Assembly: GCF_014647055.1 (NCBI RefSeq)
Contig: NZ_BMOL01000005.1
Coordinates: forward strand, 1 to 64,000
DNA length: 64,000 nt
Direction of reading: 5' to 3'
Source of the DNA: Deinococcus aerolatus
Lineage (GTDB): Bacteria; Deinococcota; Deinococci; Deinococcales; Deinococcaceae
Shown here: positions 8,013 through 19,129 of the stretch, in pieces
How the letters are laid out: every line of letters begins with the position of its first letter
How positions within the stretch are numbered: the first letter of the stretch is position 1
Position numbers and translations under genes: made by a program
Notes under the pieces: generated by a model
Databases searched by the model: none
The model's input: only the letters and a program-made list of their open reading frames with translations
Told to the model about the DNA's origin: nothing

Positions 8013-9806
8013 ATGACGGCAGGCCTGCACCAGCTGCCGGTCAAGATGCTGGGCGACCTGATCTCGCCGCGGGCGCTGGAACGCATTCTGCAGGACGCCG
8101 CCGCCGTGCGCGGCATCACCGCCGACAGCATGGACCCCCCTACCCTGGAAGACGTCCTGAAGCGCGAGGTCTTCAAGCGGCTGCAGCTGAGCATTCCAGC
8201 GCCGCTGGCCAAGCGCCGGGTTTCCGAGGTGCTGGCCGAACTGTCGCGGGCCACCCAGGAGCGCATGCCGCTCAACGACGCCGCGCTGGACGAGCTGGAA
8301 GATCACGCCCGCCGCTTCGCGCTGTACTTCGACTGGCCCGAGACCCAGCGCCTGCGCGGCGTGCTGGGCGTGGCCCGCCAGGAACAGCAGGAGAACCGTG
8401 ACGTCGCGGCGCTGGTGCAGGAGGGCCGCGACCTGATCACGCAGATGGACCGCCGCCTGCAAGAAGGGCTGGTGGTGCAGGCGCAGGATCTGGCCGAGCT
8501 GCGCGACGTCTACACGCGGGTGCAGGGCCTGGGCAACCGCGAGGTCCGCCGCCTCGACACCCTGATCAACCAGATCGACGAGGCCCAGGGACAGGGCACC
8601 CTGCTGCCCGGTGAGGTGGACCGCGCCCGCACCCTGACCTACAGCCTGCGCAAGCTGCTGGAGTCCTCGGTGGTGAAGGGCCTGGGCACGGCCGACGGGG
8701 CCGGGGCCGCCGACGCGCAGGCCCGCGTGATGGAGCTGGAGCGCGAACACGCCCAGCAGTCCCTGGACGCCGCCGAGCGCGAGTTCGCCCCGCTGCTGAC
8801 CGTCCGCCTCGACCTGCGCGAACACTTCGCCGCCCTGCGGGCGGGAAACGGAGACAACCTGCTCACCGACGCGGCGGTGCAGGCCTGGGGAGATACGCTG
8901 CGCGGCGTGCTGGCCGAGGTGCTGGGCACGCAACGCGCGGAGCTGGACCACCTGGAGCGCGGGCTGGCCGATCATCCGGCAGACGCGGACGTGCGCGTGT
9001 CGCTGGACGCGGCCCGCCGCCTGCTGCAGGCCGGTTCGCTGGCCAGCGACGAACTGCGCGTGCTGAAGACCCTGCTGGACGTGCTGCAGGCCAGTCCGGA
9101 AGGCGCGGCGGGGCTGGGCCTGGGCCGCGAACTGCTCGATATCGAGCGGACCGCCCGTGATCTGCCCGGCGCCGCCCCCGAACTGGTCCCGCTGCTCACG
9201 CAGGCGCGGGCCGCGCTGGCACAGGGGCAGCCGGTGAATCTGGACGCCCTGTGGGCCGTGGTGGAACGTCACATGGGCGCCGCTGCCCAGGAACGCGAGG
9301 ACTTCGACGGTCGGGCGGACCGCATCGTGGCGGAATACGACGCCATGCGCGGTCTGGCCGGCGAGACCACCCAGCGCCTGGGACGTCTGGCCGACACCCT
9401 GCGGGCCCAGCGCCGCCTGGGGCCGATGAGTGCGGCGGCCCGCGCCCGTTACGCCCAGACCCTGGACGACGCCGTGACCCTGCTGGCCGAGGCCCAGGCC
9501 GAGTACCGCGCTGCCCAGGAGGTCACCGCCACCTTCGGCGACGACGCCCTGAGCGGGCTGCTGGATGTCTTTGAGTTCGGCAGAGAGGATGAGGGCCAGG
9601 CCGCGCCGCCCACCGAGGTCTGGGAACTTCAGGGTTGCATGCTCCTGAGCGGCCCCAGGGATGAAATCACCGTGCCGCTGACCAACATGATCACGCTGGC
9701 CGAGGACATGGGGATCACCGAGCTGACCATGCACGCCGCCCAGCACCTTTGGCAGGCGCAGCAGGACACCGAGGGGTTGTGGCGGGTGACCCGGACCCGG
9801 CGCTAG
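8013..9806 (+). CDS. Long helical protein sharing its N-terminal domain with the Roadblock protein
   Basis: The 597-residue product is almost entirely alpha-helical with heptad-like stretches, for example around residues 130-240, 330-380 and 440-520. Residues 8-75 match residues 8-75 of the Roadblock protein position by position without gaps. At least 13 identities are visible, including V10, L13, S18, R20, A21, E23, L26, Q27, L49, R56, L57, P62 and A66. The C-terminus (about 555-597) looks like a small folded domain. There is no signal peptide. The gene starts 67 bp after the membrane protein gene and is followed by tsaE. A scaffold or polymerising role is plausible but unproven. Confidence 0.7.
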   Translation: MTAGLHQLPVKMLGDLISPRALERILQDAAAVRGITADSMDPPTLEDVLKREVFKRLQLSIPAPLAKRRVSEVLAELSRATQERMPLNDAALDELEDHARRFALYFDWPETQRLRGVLGVARQEQQENRDVAALVQEGRDLITQMDRRLQEGLVVQAQDLAELRDVYTRVQGLGNREVRRLDTLINQIDEAQGQGTLLPGEVDRARTLTYSLRKLLESSVVKGLGTADGAGAADAQARVMELEREHAQQSLDAAEREFAPLLTVRLDLREHFAALRAGNGDNLLTDAAVQAWGDTLRGVLAEVLGTQRAELDHLERGLADHPADADVRVSLDAARRLLQAGSLASDELRVLKTLLDVLQASPEGAAGLGLGRELLDIERTARDLPGAAPELVPLLTQARAALAQGQPVNLDALWAVVERHMGAAAQEREDFDGRADRIVAEYDAMRGLAGETTQRLGRLADTLRAQRRLGPMSAAARARYAQTLDDAVTLLAEAQAEYRAAQEVTATFGDDALSGLLDVFEFGREDEGQAAPPTEVWELQGCMLLSGPRDEITVPLTNMITLAEDMGITELTMHAAQHLWQAQQDTEGLWRVTRTRR

Positions 9807-9817
9807 CATCGGCGGCG

Positions 9818-10261
9818 ATGCCTGCGCTTCCGCTTGACCCCGGTCACTCCTATCTGCTGCGCGGCCCCGAGGAGCAGGGCCGTTTCGGCGCGGCCCTCGC
9901 TGCGGCCCTGCCGCCCGCCTCCGTGCTGTTTCTGGAGGGCGAACTGGGCGCGGGCAAGACCACGCTGACCGCCGGGCTGATCGGCGCGCTGGGCTTTGCA
10001 GGGGCGGTCACCAGTCCCACCTACGCCCTGATGCACGTCTACCCCACCCCGGCAGGCCGGGTCCTGCACGTGGACGCTTACCGCGTGCGCGACGTGCAGG
10101 AGCTGTACGAGCTGGACCTGGAAGACCTGATTGAGGGCAGCCGCCTGAGCGTCGTGGAGTGGGGCGAGGGGCTGTACGCCGACTACCCAGCCGCGCCGAT
10201 CCTGCGGCTGGAGCATCTGGCAGATGAGGAAAACGGGCGGCGGGTGACGCGCGTTCGGTGA
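9818..10261 (+). CDS. tsaE: tRNA threonylcarbamoyladenosine biosynthesis ATPase TsaE
   Basis: TsaE is the ATPase that works with TsaB and TsaD to place the threonylcarbamoyl group on A37 of ANN-decoding tRNAs. The 147-residue protein has the family's P-loop GELGAGKTT (residues 41-49), TSPTYALMHVY, LHVDAYRV and VVEWGEG. Length and motif order are normal. ATG 9818 lies 8 nt after TAGCAT (9804-9809), which overlaps the stop codon of the preceding gene. It may therefore have its own leaderless transcript in addition to read-through. Confidence 0.95.
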   Translation: MPALPLDPGHSYLLRGPEEQGRFGAALAAALPPASVLFLEGELGAGKTTLTAGLIGALGFAGAVTSPTYALMHVYPTPAGRVLHVDAYRVRDVQELYELDLEDLIEGSRLSVVEWGEGLYADYPAAPILRLEHLADEENGRRVTRVR

Positions 10262-10542
10262 GGCGTGGACCGTCTGCCGGATGGCTTGGGCAATCTGGCG
10301 CAGCAAATCTGCGAATGGCGTCGGCATGGGCTTCGGAGGCGGCCAGGGTGCCGTGGGACAGAATCATCGGGATTCTCGGAACTGGGCTGGGCCGTCGGTG
10401 TGGTCCGGGGAAATGGGCCACCAGGCACAGCCTGTGCTGTTACGGCCGGCACCTTGAACCGCCGTCAGCTACCTGTCCGTGGCCGCCTCCGGCTCTGAGT
10501 GGCGGAGAGGGCAGGGCCGGCACCGGGGCGAGGGGAGGGGCC

Positions 10543-11505
10543 TCAGTGCAGCGGCACATGCCCCGGAAAGCCCAGTACCCAGTCCAGCAGATCGCCCACC
10601 ATGGCGCTGGCCGTGATCATGCCGCCCGCGCCGCCCCCGGCGAAGACCAGCGTGCCGCATTCCTCGCCCTCGTAGACCAGGGCGTTGCGGCCCGCCCCGG
10701 CGGTACACAGCGGGTGGCTGTCCGGCAGGCGCTGCGGCGCGACGGTGGCCCGCCAGCCGCCCTCCTGCCGCTCCAGTTCGGCCACCAGCCTGATGCACTC
10801 GCCGGCGGCGCGGGCCGCCTGGATGTCCTGCGGGGTGATGTGCTCGATGCCCTGCACCGTCACGGCGCTGTACGGGAAATTGCCGTCGGCGCAGAACCGT
10901 GCCAGCACCGCCAGCTTGTGCGCGGTGTCGAAGCCGCCGACGTCCAGCGTGGGCGGCGTCTCGGCGTAGCCCAATGCCTGCGCCCCGGCCAGCGCGTCGG
11001 CGTAGTCCTTGCCCCGCTCCATCTGGCCCAGGATGTACAGGCACGTGCCGTTCAACACGGCCTGCAGGCGGGTGAAGGTGCTGGCACGCAGCACGGTGCT
11101 CATCGGGCCGATCACCGGGGTGCCGGCCATCACGCTGGCCTCGTAGTAGAGGCTTCCGGCCAGCGCGTAGTCGCGCAGCACGTCCCAGCGCTCGGCCAGC
11201 AGCGCCTTGTTGGCGGTGATCACGGGACGCCCCGAGCGCAGGTACGGCAGCAGCATCTCCAGCGGGCGGTCCACGCCGCCCATCACCTCGATGACCATGC
11301 CGCACTCCTGCAGGAAGGCGGGATCGGTGGTCACGCGGGTGCCCGGCGGGACGTGGCGCACCTTGCCCAGGTCGCGCACCAGCACACCCGCGATCTCGAT
11401 CCTGACGCCCATATCGCCAAACATGCTTTCGCGCCGCTGGATCAGGTTCAGGACATCCTGGCCGACAGTGCCGCTGCCCAGGACGCCTACGGTGACAGTT
11501 CTCAT
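10543..11505 (-). CDS. hom: Homoserine dehydrogenase
   Basis: This enzyme reduces aspartate semialdehyde to homoserine with NAD(P)H, the branch point to threonine, methionine and isoleucine. The 320-residue protein has the nucleotide loop GVLGSGTVG, the substrate region VMGGVDRP and [10 protein letters not shown], and the homoserine-binding segment [26 protein letters not shown]. It ends shortly after the catalytic domain, so the regulatory ACT domain found in many Hom proteins is absent. -10 TAGGGT (11513-11518) lies 7 nt from the ATG, a leaderless layout. The 281 bp between it and tsaE hold nothing I can support. Confidence 0.93.
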   Translation of the reverse strand: MRTVTVGVLGSGTVGQDVLNLIQRRESMFGDMGVRIEIAGVLVRDLGKVRHVPPGTRVTTDPAFLQECGMVIEVMGGVDRPLEMLLPYLRSGRPVITANKALLAERWDVLRDYALAGSLYYEASVMAGTPVIGPMSTVLRASTFTRLQAVLNGTCLYILGQMERGKDYADALAGAQALGYAETPPTLDVGGFDTAHKLAVLARFCADGNFPYSAVTVQGIEHITPQDIQAARAAGECIRLVAELERQEGGWRATVAPQRLPDSHPLCTAGAGRNALVYEGEECGTLVFAGGGAGGMITASAMVGDLLDWVLGFPGHVPLH

Positions 11506-11609
11506 AGGGCCAACCCTAACGCGGGGCGCAGCCTGTGGACGGGGCCGGGTTAGGTGTGGTGGGGGACCGCCCTGTGACCTCCCTCCAGGTCAGCCCTGCA
11601 CCCTGACGC

Positions 11610-11615
11610 TAAACT
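11610..11615 (+). promoter_or_regulatory. -10 element of the prfA transcript
   Basis: TAAACT ends 7 nt before the ATG of a 31-codon upstream ORF, so the transcript probably begins at or next to that ATG. The -35 region is weak (AGGTCA at 17-bp spacing). Confidence 0.55.
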
Positions 11616-11622
11616 GCGCCGC

Positions 11623-11714
11623 ATGTTGCCTGTGTCAAGAGTCCGTCCGCTGACGAACGCCTCGTCCGCCGGGAGTCCGCCGCGCTGTCTCGCGCCGTGG
11701 GCCGTGTATGCGCC

Positions 11715-11718
<4 letters not shown>
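11623..11718 (+). CDS. Leaderless upstream ORF overlapping the prfA start (31 residues)
   Basis: ATG 11623 follows TAAACT by 7 nt and opens a 31-codon frame beginning MLPVSRVR. Its TGA (11716-11718) overlaps GTG 11715 of prfA as GTGA. prfA itself has no ribosome binding site at the usual distance. This is the pattern expected if ribosomes enter at the leaderless ATG and reinitiate at prfA. The peptide is basic and Pro-rich and has no recognisable domain. It could instead be a plain 5' leader by chance. Confidence 0.45.
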
Positions 11719-12825
<1,107 letters not shown>

Positions 12826-12839
<14 letters not shown>

Positions 12840-13320
12840 CCTGCTGGTGGCGGCGGGCATCCTGCGGGACCGCTTTGGGCGGGTGCTGCTGGTGGGCAAC
12901 GACTGGCAGGGCCACGGGCGCGTGCGCCACACCCTGCCCGGCGGCGTCGTGGAGAACGGCGAGACGCTGCCCGAGGCGCTGTACCGCGAGATCTTCGAGG
13001 AAACCGGCCTGCGGCTGACCGGCATCCTGCACATGGCCTACACCGTGCACATCGAGGACGAGCGCCGGGGCGAACGCGCCATCGCCGTGGCCTTCGAGGC
13101 CACCTGGGACGGCCTGCTGAACCCGGCCGACCCCGACGGCTTCATCGTCGAGGCCCGCTTCTGCACCCCCGAGGAGGCGCTGGAGAAACTGGAGTCCCCC
13201 CCCATGCGCGAACCCCTCAGCGACTTTCTCAAGACCGGAGAGCCGGGCCGCTTCTACGCCTTCAAGGGCTGGGACGGGCGCGGCGGCCTGCGGATTCCGG
13301 CCCTGAAACCGCGCCCGTGA
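12826..13320 (+). CDS. Nudix hydrolase
   Basis: Nudix enzymes hydrolyse nucleoside diphosphates linked to another moiety. The 164-residue protein carries a complete Nudix box, from [10 protein letters not shown] through [12 protein letters not shown] (about residues 47-70), with the metal-binding REIFEE core. The substrate is not evident from sequence. Deinococcus has many Nudix paralogues, so the exact reaction should not be assumed. The start ATG lies inside the last codons of prfA and the stop overlaps the next gene as GTGA, so the three genes form one translational chain. Confidence 0.9.
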
Positions 13321-13991
13321 AGGGAGAGCGCTTCGTGACCTCGTGGAGCGGGGGCAAGGACAGCGCCCTGGCCTTTCACCGCGCCAAGGCAGCAGGCGGC
13401 GTTCCTCTTGCCGTCATCAACATGCTGGACGAGTCCGGGGAGCGTTCGCGCTCGCACGGCCTGCGCCCGGAGGTGCTGGCGGCCCAGGCGGCGGCGCTGG
13501 GCGTGCCGCTGCGCACGGCGCGGGCCGGGTGGGCCACCTACGAGGCCGGGTTCACGGCGCTGCTGGCCGGGGCGAGGGCGGACGGCGCGACGTCTGCTGT
13601 CTTCGGTGACATCGATCTGGCCGCCCACCGCGACTGGGAGGAGAAGGTCTGCGCGGCGGCGGGGGTGCGGGCCAGCCTGCCGCTGTGGCTCGAACCCCGC
13701 CGCGCGCTGGTGGACGGGCTGCTGGGCCTGGGGTTCCGGGCAGTGATCGTCGCCGTCAGGGAAGACGCCCTGCCCGCACAGTTGCTGGGCAGGACGCTGG
13801 ACGCCGCGCTGGTGGCCGAGATCGAGGGGCTGGGGGCCGATGCCTGCGGCGAGAACGGCGAGTACCACACGGTGCTGGTGGACGGCCCGGACTTTGCGTG
13901 GCCCCTCACGCTTGTGCCTGGCCCGGCGGGCATTCACCACACGGGCGAGGGGGACTTGCGGGTGGCGACGCTGGATCTGGTGCTGGCCTGA
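13317..13991 (+). CDS. PP-loop ATPase of the diphthine-ammonia ligase-like (DUF71) family
   Basis: The 224-residue protein opens with the PP-loop SWSGGKDSALAFHRA, followed by the DUF71 features FGDIDLAAHRDWEEKVC and GENGEYHTVLVDGP. Eukaryotic and archaeal relatives amidate diphthine on EF2. Bacteria lack diphthamide, and their DUF71 proteins are of uncertain function, with B12-related roles suggested for some. This host depends on a B12-requiring ribonucleotide reductase, so that link is possible but unproven. GTG 13317 overlaps the nudix stop. Confidence 0.85.
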   Translation: MKGERFVTSWSGGKDSALAFHRAKAAGGVPLAVINMLDESGERSRSHGLRPEVLAAQAAALGVPLRTARAGWATYEAGFTALLAGARADGATSAVFGDIDLAAHRDWEEKVCAAAGVRASLPLWLEPRRALVDGLLGLGFRAVIVAVREDALPAQLLGRTLDAALVAEIEGLGADACGENGEYHTVLVDGPDFAWPLTLVPGPAGIHHTGEGDLRVATLDLVLA

Positions 13992-14009
13992 GGCCCCAGC
14001 GCCAGGGCT

Positions 14010-14480
14010 TCAGTCGTACTCTACCGACAGCACCTCGAACTTGGCCGTCCCCTTGGGCAGCTGCACGGTGATGATGTCACCCTCGCGCTTGCCGGCCAGC
14101 GCCTGCCCGAAGGGACTGGCGTCGCTCACACGGCCCTGCGGCACGTCCACCTCATAGGTGCCCACCAGTTCAAAGTGGCGCTCGTTGCCCTTCTCGTCCC
14201 GGACCCGGATCTTCGCGCCCAGGCCCGCGCCCTTGCTGGCGTCTCCCTCGATGATCAGGGCACGTTCCAGCTGGTTCTCGATCTCGACGATGCGGGCCTC
14301 ATTCTCGCTCTGCTGCATGCGCGCCTCATCGTAGGCCGCGCTCTCACGCAGGTCCCCGTCAGCGATGGCGGTGCCCATGTACTCCGAGATCTGCTCGCGG
14401 CGAACAGTCTTCAGGTGGTGCAGGGTCTCGGCCAGCTTGTCGTACCCGCGCTGGGTCATGGTGATGCGTTCCTGGGTCAT
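14010..14480 (-). CDS. greA: Transcription elongation factor GreA
   Basis: GreA enters the RNA polymerase secondary channel and stimulates cleavage of backtracked RNA. The 156-residue product has the coiled-coil hairpin with the tip sequence ADGDLRESAAYDEAR, which carries the catalytic-type acidic residues, and the C-terminal SDASPFGQALAGKREGD signature. The tip is GreA-like, not the DDDD type of the inhibitory Thermus paralogue Gfh1. The start is set by -10 TATACT (14490-14495), 9 nt before the ATG, giving a nearly leaderless mRNA. The gene is convergent with the PP-loop ATPase gene. Confidence 0.95.
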   Translation of the reverse strand: MTQERITMTQRGYDKLAETLHHLKTVRREQISEYMGTAIADGDLRESAAYDEARMQQSENEARIVEIENQLERALIIEGDASKGAGLGAKIRVRDEKGNERHFELVGTYEVDVPQGRVSDASPFGQALAGKREGDIITVQLPKGTAKFEVLSVEYD

Positions 14481-14489
14481 AGAACTTCC

Positions 14490-14495
14490 AGTATA
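14490..14495 (-). promoter_or_regulatory. -10 element of greA
   Basis: TATACT on the reverse strand lies 9 nt from the greA ATG. No convincing -35 is visible at 16-18 bp. Confidence 0.6.
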
Positions 14496-14613
14496 CGGTG
14501 TGCCGGGCAAACCCCGCCATCAGTGTTGTGCGGCCGTCGGGATTGTGCGGCTATCAGGGTTGTGTAAAGGGCCACTTCAGCGCCGGGGGACGCCGCACGC
14601 CTAGGATACCCCC

Positions 14614-14937
14614 ATGACCCGTTACGACGATGACCGCGAAATCAAGGGCGAGGTGCAGGACGGGGGCGTGGACCGCGAAATCCTGCAGGACAAGATGGTG
14701 GCCGAGGACGTGCTGCGCGGGGACACCCGGGCCAACCGCAGCAACCCCAACGATCAGCCCGGCTTCATGGACGGCATCCAGGGCGACTGGGACGGTGAGG
14801 TCCGGCAGGGCGACCCCAACAATCTGACCGGCGGCGACCTGGGCGGCGAGGAGCACGGCGGCGAGGGCAAGGCCCGCAGCGGCGGGGTGGACGGCGGCCC
14901 GGCCCGCGAGCGCCCGCTGCCCGGTGACAAGCAGTAG
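14614..14937 (+). CDS. Small hydrophilic, probably disordered protein
   Basis: The 107-residue product is rich in Asp, Gly, Glu and Arg with almost no hydrophobic clusters, and its C-terminal half is Gly/Asp-rich (GGDLGGEEHGGEGKARSGG). Such composition resembles hydrophilin-like stress proteins, but I recognise no named family. -10 TAGGAT (14602-14607) lies 6 nt before the ATG, a leaderless layout that supports the start. It is divergent from greA. Confidence 0.65.
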   Translation: MTRYDDDREIKGEVQDGGVDREILQDKMVAEDVLRGDTRANRSNPNDQPGFMDGIQGDWDGEVRQGDPNNLTGGDLGGEEHGGEGKARSGGVDGGPARERPLPGDKQ

Positions 14938-15031
14938 GTCACCCACGAGCACAGGAAAGGGAGAGAAGACCGGACAGCCCTGTTCCATGCGCCGGATTTG
15001 CCCTATCTCTCTGCGCTCTGGGCAACGCTCG

Positions 15032-16129
15032 CTAGCGGCTGTCCACCCCGATGTCGAGCGCTGCCGCCACGGCCTCCTGGGCGCGTTTCTGGCTGTCTTC
15101 TACCTCGACAGCCACCTGCTGCCCGCTTTCCAGATCCATCACAAAATGATCCCCGTCCAGCCGCACGCGCGACAGGATCTGCTCCTCGCCCTCGGGCCGG
15201 GTGGCGGCGCGCAACTCCACGTAGCGGCGCATGGGGGTGCGGATGACCTTGGGGGCCAGAATCTCTTCCACCTGAAAGATGCCGCCGGAATTGTTCATGG
15301 TCACGCTGATCAGCACCGGAACGTTGCGGCCGCGCTCGATCACGACCTCATCCACCGCCAGCGCACTGATCGAGTGGATGTCCACGCTGCCCAAGGAAAA
15401 AGCCTTGCGCCCGCGCCCCTTGGTGATGTCGGTGCCGTCGGCAACGGCGGTAATCCCGCCTTCCAGCGTTAGCGGCGGCGGATTCAGATCATGGGAGTTG
15501 ATGGACCCCAGAATGAACGAGCGCACCTTGGCACGCTTGAACGGGTCCGGGTATAGCGGCCCCATGATCCGGTCCAAGATCGGCAGCGCCAGCGCCACGC
15601 CGTGCTGCTCGTGCGAGACGCGGTGAATCTGGTTGCCGATGTCGTGCAGCATGGTGCCCAGGATCACCGTCAGGTACACATCGTCGGCGTCGCCCACCCC
15701 GGAGTCCATGATGTCGGGCCTCACCCCGCCCTCCAGCAGCAGTTCGGTGATGGCCAGGCTGGCGGCCCCGGTGATGAAGGCATGCACCCGCCCGTGATCG
15801 TTGTAGCCCAGCTTGCGCATGGTGATGTAATTCGCCATGTCCCAGTGGGCCAGGGCCTCGGGGTCACTGGCCAGCGCCGCGTACGCGGCCAGCGCCCGCG
15901 GAAAGTGTTCCAGATCGTCCCGGATGGCGGCGTCGGCCTCGGCGATCAGCTTGGAGCGCGGCGTGGTGAACTCCACGACGCGGCTGGTGGGCTCGCCCGC
16001 CGGGGTGGCGGGGGGCGGGCCGTGGTGGACGCCTTCCACCTCCTGCGCCGTGCCGGCCTGCACGCTCAGCTTGAACTTCTGATCGGCCCGCCTCGACAAC
16101 CGCTGGTTGGGCCGCGTGCCGTCACTCAC
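15032..16129 (-). CDS. HD-domain phosphohydrolase
   Basis: The 365-residue protein contains an HD metal-dependent phosphohydrolase core: H in ARVHAF-type context (GRVHAFITGA), MLHDIGNQIH (the HD pair) and AVADGTDITKGRGR. About 75 residues of variable, partly Pro-rich sequence precede it. The C-terminal third is a separate beta-rich segment. The substrate is unknown; the family includes nucleotide and RNA phosphohydrolases. GTG 16129 overlaps the stop of the enoyl-CoA hydratase gene by 8 nt, so the two are coupled. Confidence 0.85.
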   Translation of the reverse strand: MSDGTRPNQRLSRRADQKFKLSVQAGTAQEVEGVHHGPPPATPAGEPTSRVVEFTTPRSKLIAEADAAIRDDLEHFPRALAAYAALASDPEALAHWDMANYITMRKLGYNDHGRVHAFITGAASLAITELLLEGGVRPDIMDSGVGDADDVYLTVILGTMLHDIGNQIHRVSHEQHGVALALPILDRIMGPLYPDPFKRAKVRSFILGSINSHDLNPPPLTLEGGITAVADGTDITKGRGRKAFSLGSVDIHSISALAVDEVVIERGRNVPVLISVTMNNSGGIFQVEEILAPKVIRTPMRRYVELRAATRPEGEEQILSRVRLDGDHFVMDLESGQQVAVEVEDSQKRAQEAVAAALDIGVDSR

Positions 16130-16919
16130 CCTGGAATTCCGCGTGGCGTTTGTTCAGGAAGGCGTCCACGCCCTCGCCAAAGTCCTTGGTGGCGACCAGC
16201 AGGCCAAACAGGTCTGCTTCCACCTCCAGCCCGGCGTCCAGGGTGGTGTCCAGGCCCCGGCGCACCGCCTCCTTGACCAGCGACAGGGCAATCGGAGCAT
16301 TTTTCAACACGGCCTCGGCCACCTCGCGCGCCTTGCTCAGGGCATCGTCAGCCACGTAGTTGACCAGACCCATGGTCAGCGCCTCTTCTGCCTCCACCTG
16401 CCGGGCAGTCAGCATCAGGTCCAGGGCGCGGCCCGCCCCGATCAGACGCGACAGGCGCTGCGTGCCGCCAAAACCCGGCAGCAGACCCAGCGTCACCTCC
16501 GGCATCCCCAGCTTTGCGCGGGTGGACGCCACCCGGATGTCGCAGGCCAGGGCCAGTTCCAGCCCGGCACCCAGCGCGAAGCCGTTGATGGCGGCGATCA
16601 CCGGTATGGGCAGCGTGGCAATCTGGTGCATCACGTCCTGCCCAGCCAGCGACAGCTCACGGCCCGCATACACGCCGTCCAGGGCCTTGAATTCGGTGAT
16701 GTCCGCGCCAGCTGCAAACGCCCGGTCCCCGCCCCCGGTGATGATCAGGGCCCCCACCTCGGCGTCCTCCACGATCATGTCAACTGCCGCGCTGATCTCA
16801 CCCAGGGTCTCGGCATTCAGGGCATTCAACGCCCGGGGACGGTTGACGGTCAGGACCGCAATCGGGCCGTGGCGATCAATCTGCACATTCTCGAATTCCA
16901 GTTCATCCAGCTGCGTCAT
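16122..16919 (-). CDS. Enoyl-CoA hydratase/isomerase family protein
   Basis: Crotonase-fold enzymes hydrate trans-2-enoyl-CoA in beta-oxidation. The 265-residue protein has the oxyanion-hole segments AFAAGADITEF and INGFALGAGLELALACD, plus the catalytic-region glutamates in MPEVTLGLLPGFGGTQRL. Length is normal. A GGAG ribosome binding site lies 4 nt before the ATG. It sits upstream of and overlaps the HD phosphohydrolase gene. It may work with the acyl-CoA dehydrogenases at 22385 and 32372, though it is not clustered with them. Confidence 0.93.
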   Translation of the reverse strand: MTQLDELEFENVQIDRHGPIAVLTVNRPRALNALNAETLGEISAAVDMIVEDAEVGALIITGGGDRAFAAGADITEFKALDGVYAGRELSLAGQDVMHQIATLPIPVIAAINGFALGAGLELALACDIRVASTRAKLGMPEVTLGLLPGFGGTQRLSRLIGAGRALDLMLTARQVEAEEALTMGLVNYVADDALSKAREVAEAVLKNAPIALSLVKEAVRRGLDTTLDAGLEVEADLFGLLVATKDFGEGVDAFLNKRHAEFQGE

Positions 16920-17377
16920 GGCTCCACTTTGACATGTGCCGGCCCAGAAGGTATGGCGGACAGCTTCTGGTTTTGCCCCGCATCTGCATCCCCGGGACCG
17001 GTTTGTTCAGTGAACGGGTTCAGGGACCTGGAGTGGTGGCACCTGAATAAGACGCCCACCCAGGAAAAGGGCAAATGACTCCGGACTCATGAAGATCCAT
17101 CAGGTTGCCGTGCAAGGTAGACCCGGCGATGCCTGAAGCGCCCTTTCATACGGGCTTGCTTCCCTCTGGACAGGGGAGTTATCGACTTATCGCCTGCTCA
17201 TTTGTTGAAGCTTGTTCAAGCTGGCGTACCCAATTCATGAAAAGCCCAAAGGGAAGGGTGGCCGAATTCACAAAGCGCTCACGTCTGCCTTCTACGGTGG
17301 CATTAGGAAACAGGAGGAAAAACTCTGTATTCAGCATTCAGCAGTTGGTCCTGTCCACCATTCTAGGAGAACATCAC
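16920..17377 (+). promoter_or_regulatory. Long upstream region of the envelope-protein gene
   Basis: The 458 bp hold no supported gene. The last 200 bp are less GC-rich and contain a perfect dyad, AGCTTG-TT-CAAGCT (17209-17222), and a CCCT/AGGG hairpin near 17163-17177. A purine-rich GGAGG at about 17314 and the AGGAGA ribosome binding site (17364-17369) follow. A long, possibly structured leader is likely for a highly expressed surface protein. I could not fix the promoter. Confidence 0.4.
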
Positions 17378-18586
<1,209 letters not shown>

Positions 18587-18610
18587 ACCTCAACACCTGA
18601 GCTGTAAAGT

Positions 18611-18638
18611 CCGCCCCCCATTCGGGGCGGCTTTTTTT
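18611..18638 (+). terminator. Intrinsic terminator of the envelope-protein gene
   Basis: The stem CCGCCCC (18611-18617)/GGGGCGG (18624-18630) with a 6-nt loop is followed by C and seven T residues. Confidence 0.92.
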
Positions 18639-18744
18639 GACCTCTGTTCAGGCAGCAACCAGGGAAGGTCCAGCCCCATCCCGCTGCCGCCTATCCCAGC
18701 GCCAATTTCCATTGACTGCCGCCCAGCAGCGCTACACTGCGGCC

Positions 18745-19095
18745 ATGCGCCTCATCTCGTTTGTCCAGGTGCTGTTGCTGCTGGCCATCGCGGCATACCT
18801 GGTTCTGGTCACGCTGGAAAACACAGCCCTGGTGCGCCTGCCGCTGCCGCTGGGCCGGGGAGAGCTGTCGCTGTCGGTTGGGGTGACAGTCACGGTCTTT
18901 ACCCTGATCGGCGCGGCCTACGCGGCGCTGCTGCTGCTGCCTCCGGTCTGGCGGGAGCGCCGCCGCCGCCGTCAGGAACGCCGCGAGCGCCGGGCCGTGG
19001 AGGAGCGGCTGACTGCCACCCTGCAAGCCCGGCTGGGGGCCCTGGCTCCGGTGGTGTCCGGGTTGCCAGAGCCTGCCGAGGGCCGCTCCGCATGA
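18745..19095 (+). CDS. LapA-like (DUF1049) small membrane protein
   Basis: The 116-residue protein has two membrane segments (about residues 3-22 and 42-66) and a highly basic, Arg-rich cytoplasmic helix (about 70-90). This matches the LapA domain family of small inner-membrane proteins, whose E. coli member takes part in envelope lipid assembly. -10 TACACT (18733-18738) lies 6 nt before ATG 18745, which fixes the start and rejects the 36-residue upstream extension. recJ begins 34 bp downstream, so the two probably share a transcript. Confidence 0.75.
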   Translation: MRLISFVQVLLLLAIAAYLVLVTLENTALVRLPLPLGRGELSLSVGVTVTVFTLIGAAYAALLLLPPVWRERRRRRQERRERRAVEERLTATLQARLGALAPVVSGLPEPAEGRSA

Positions 19096-19129
19096 CCGGC
19101 AGAACCGTCACCACACCGCAGGCCCCGCA

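Noticed and set aside
7764..9809. A 681-codon frame opposite the long helical protein
   Set aside because: Same codon-bias shadow; no ribosome binding site, composition unlike real proteins, and the sense frame fits its operon.
10262..10542. Possible small gene between tsaE and hom
   Set aside because: Frames on both strands lack a start signal and recognisable composition. A decayed gene is possible but cannot be supported.
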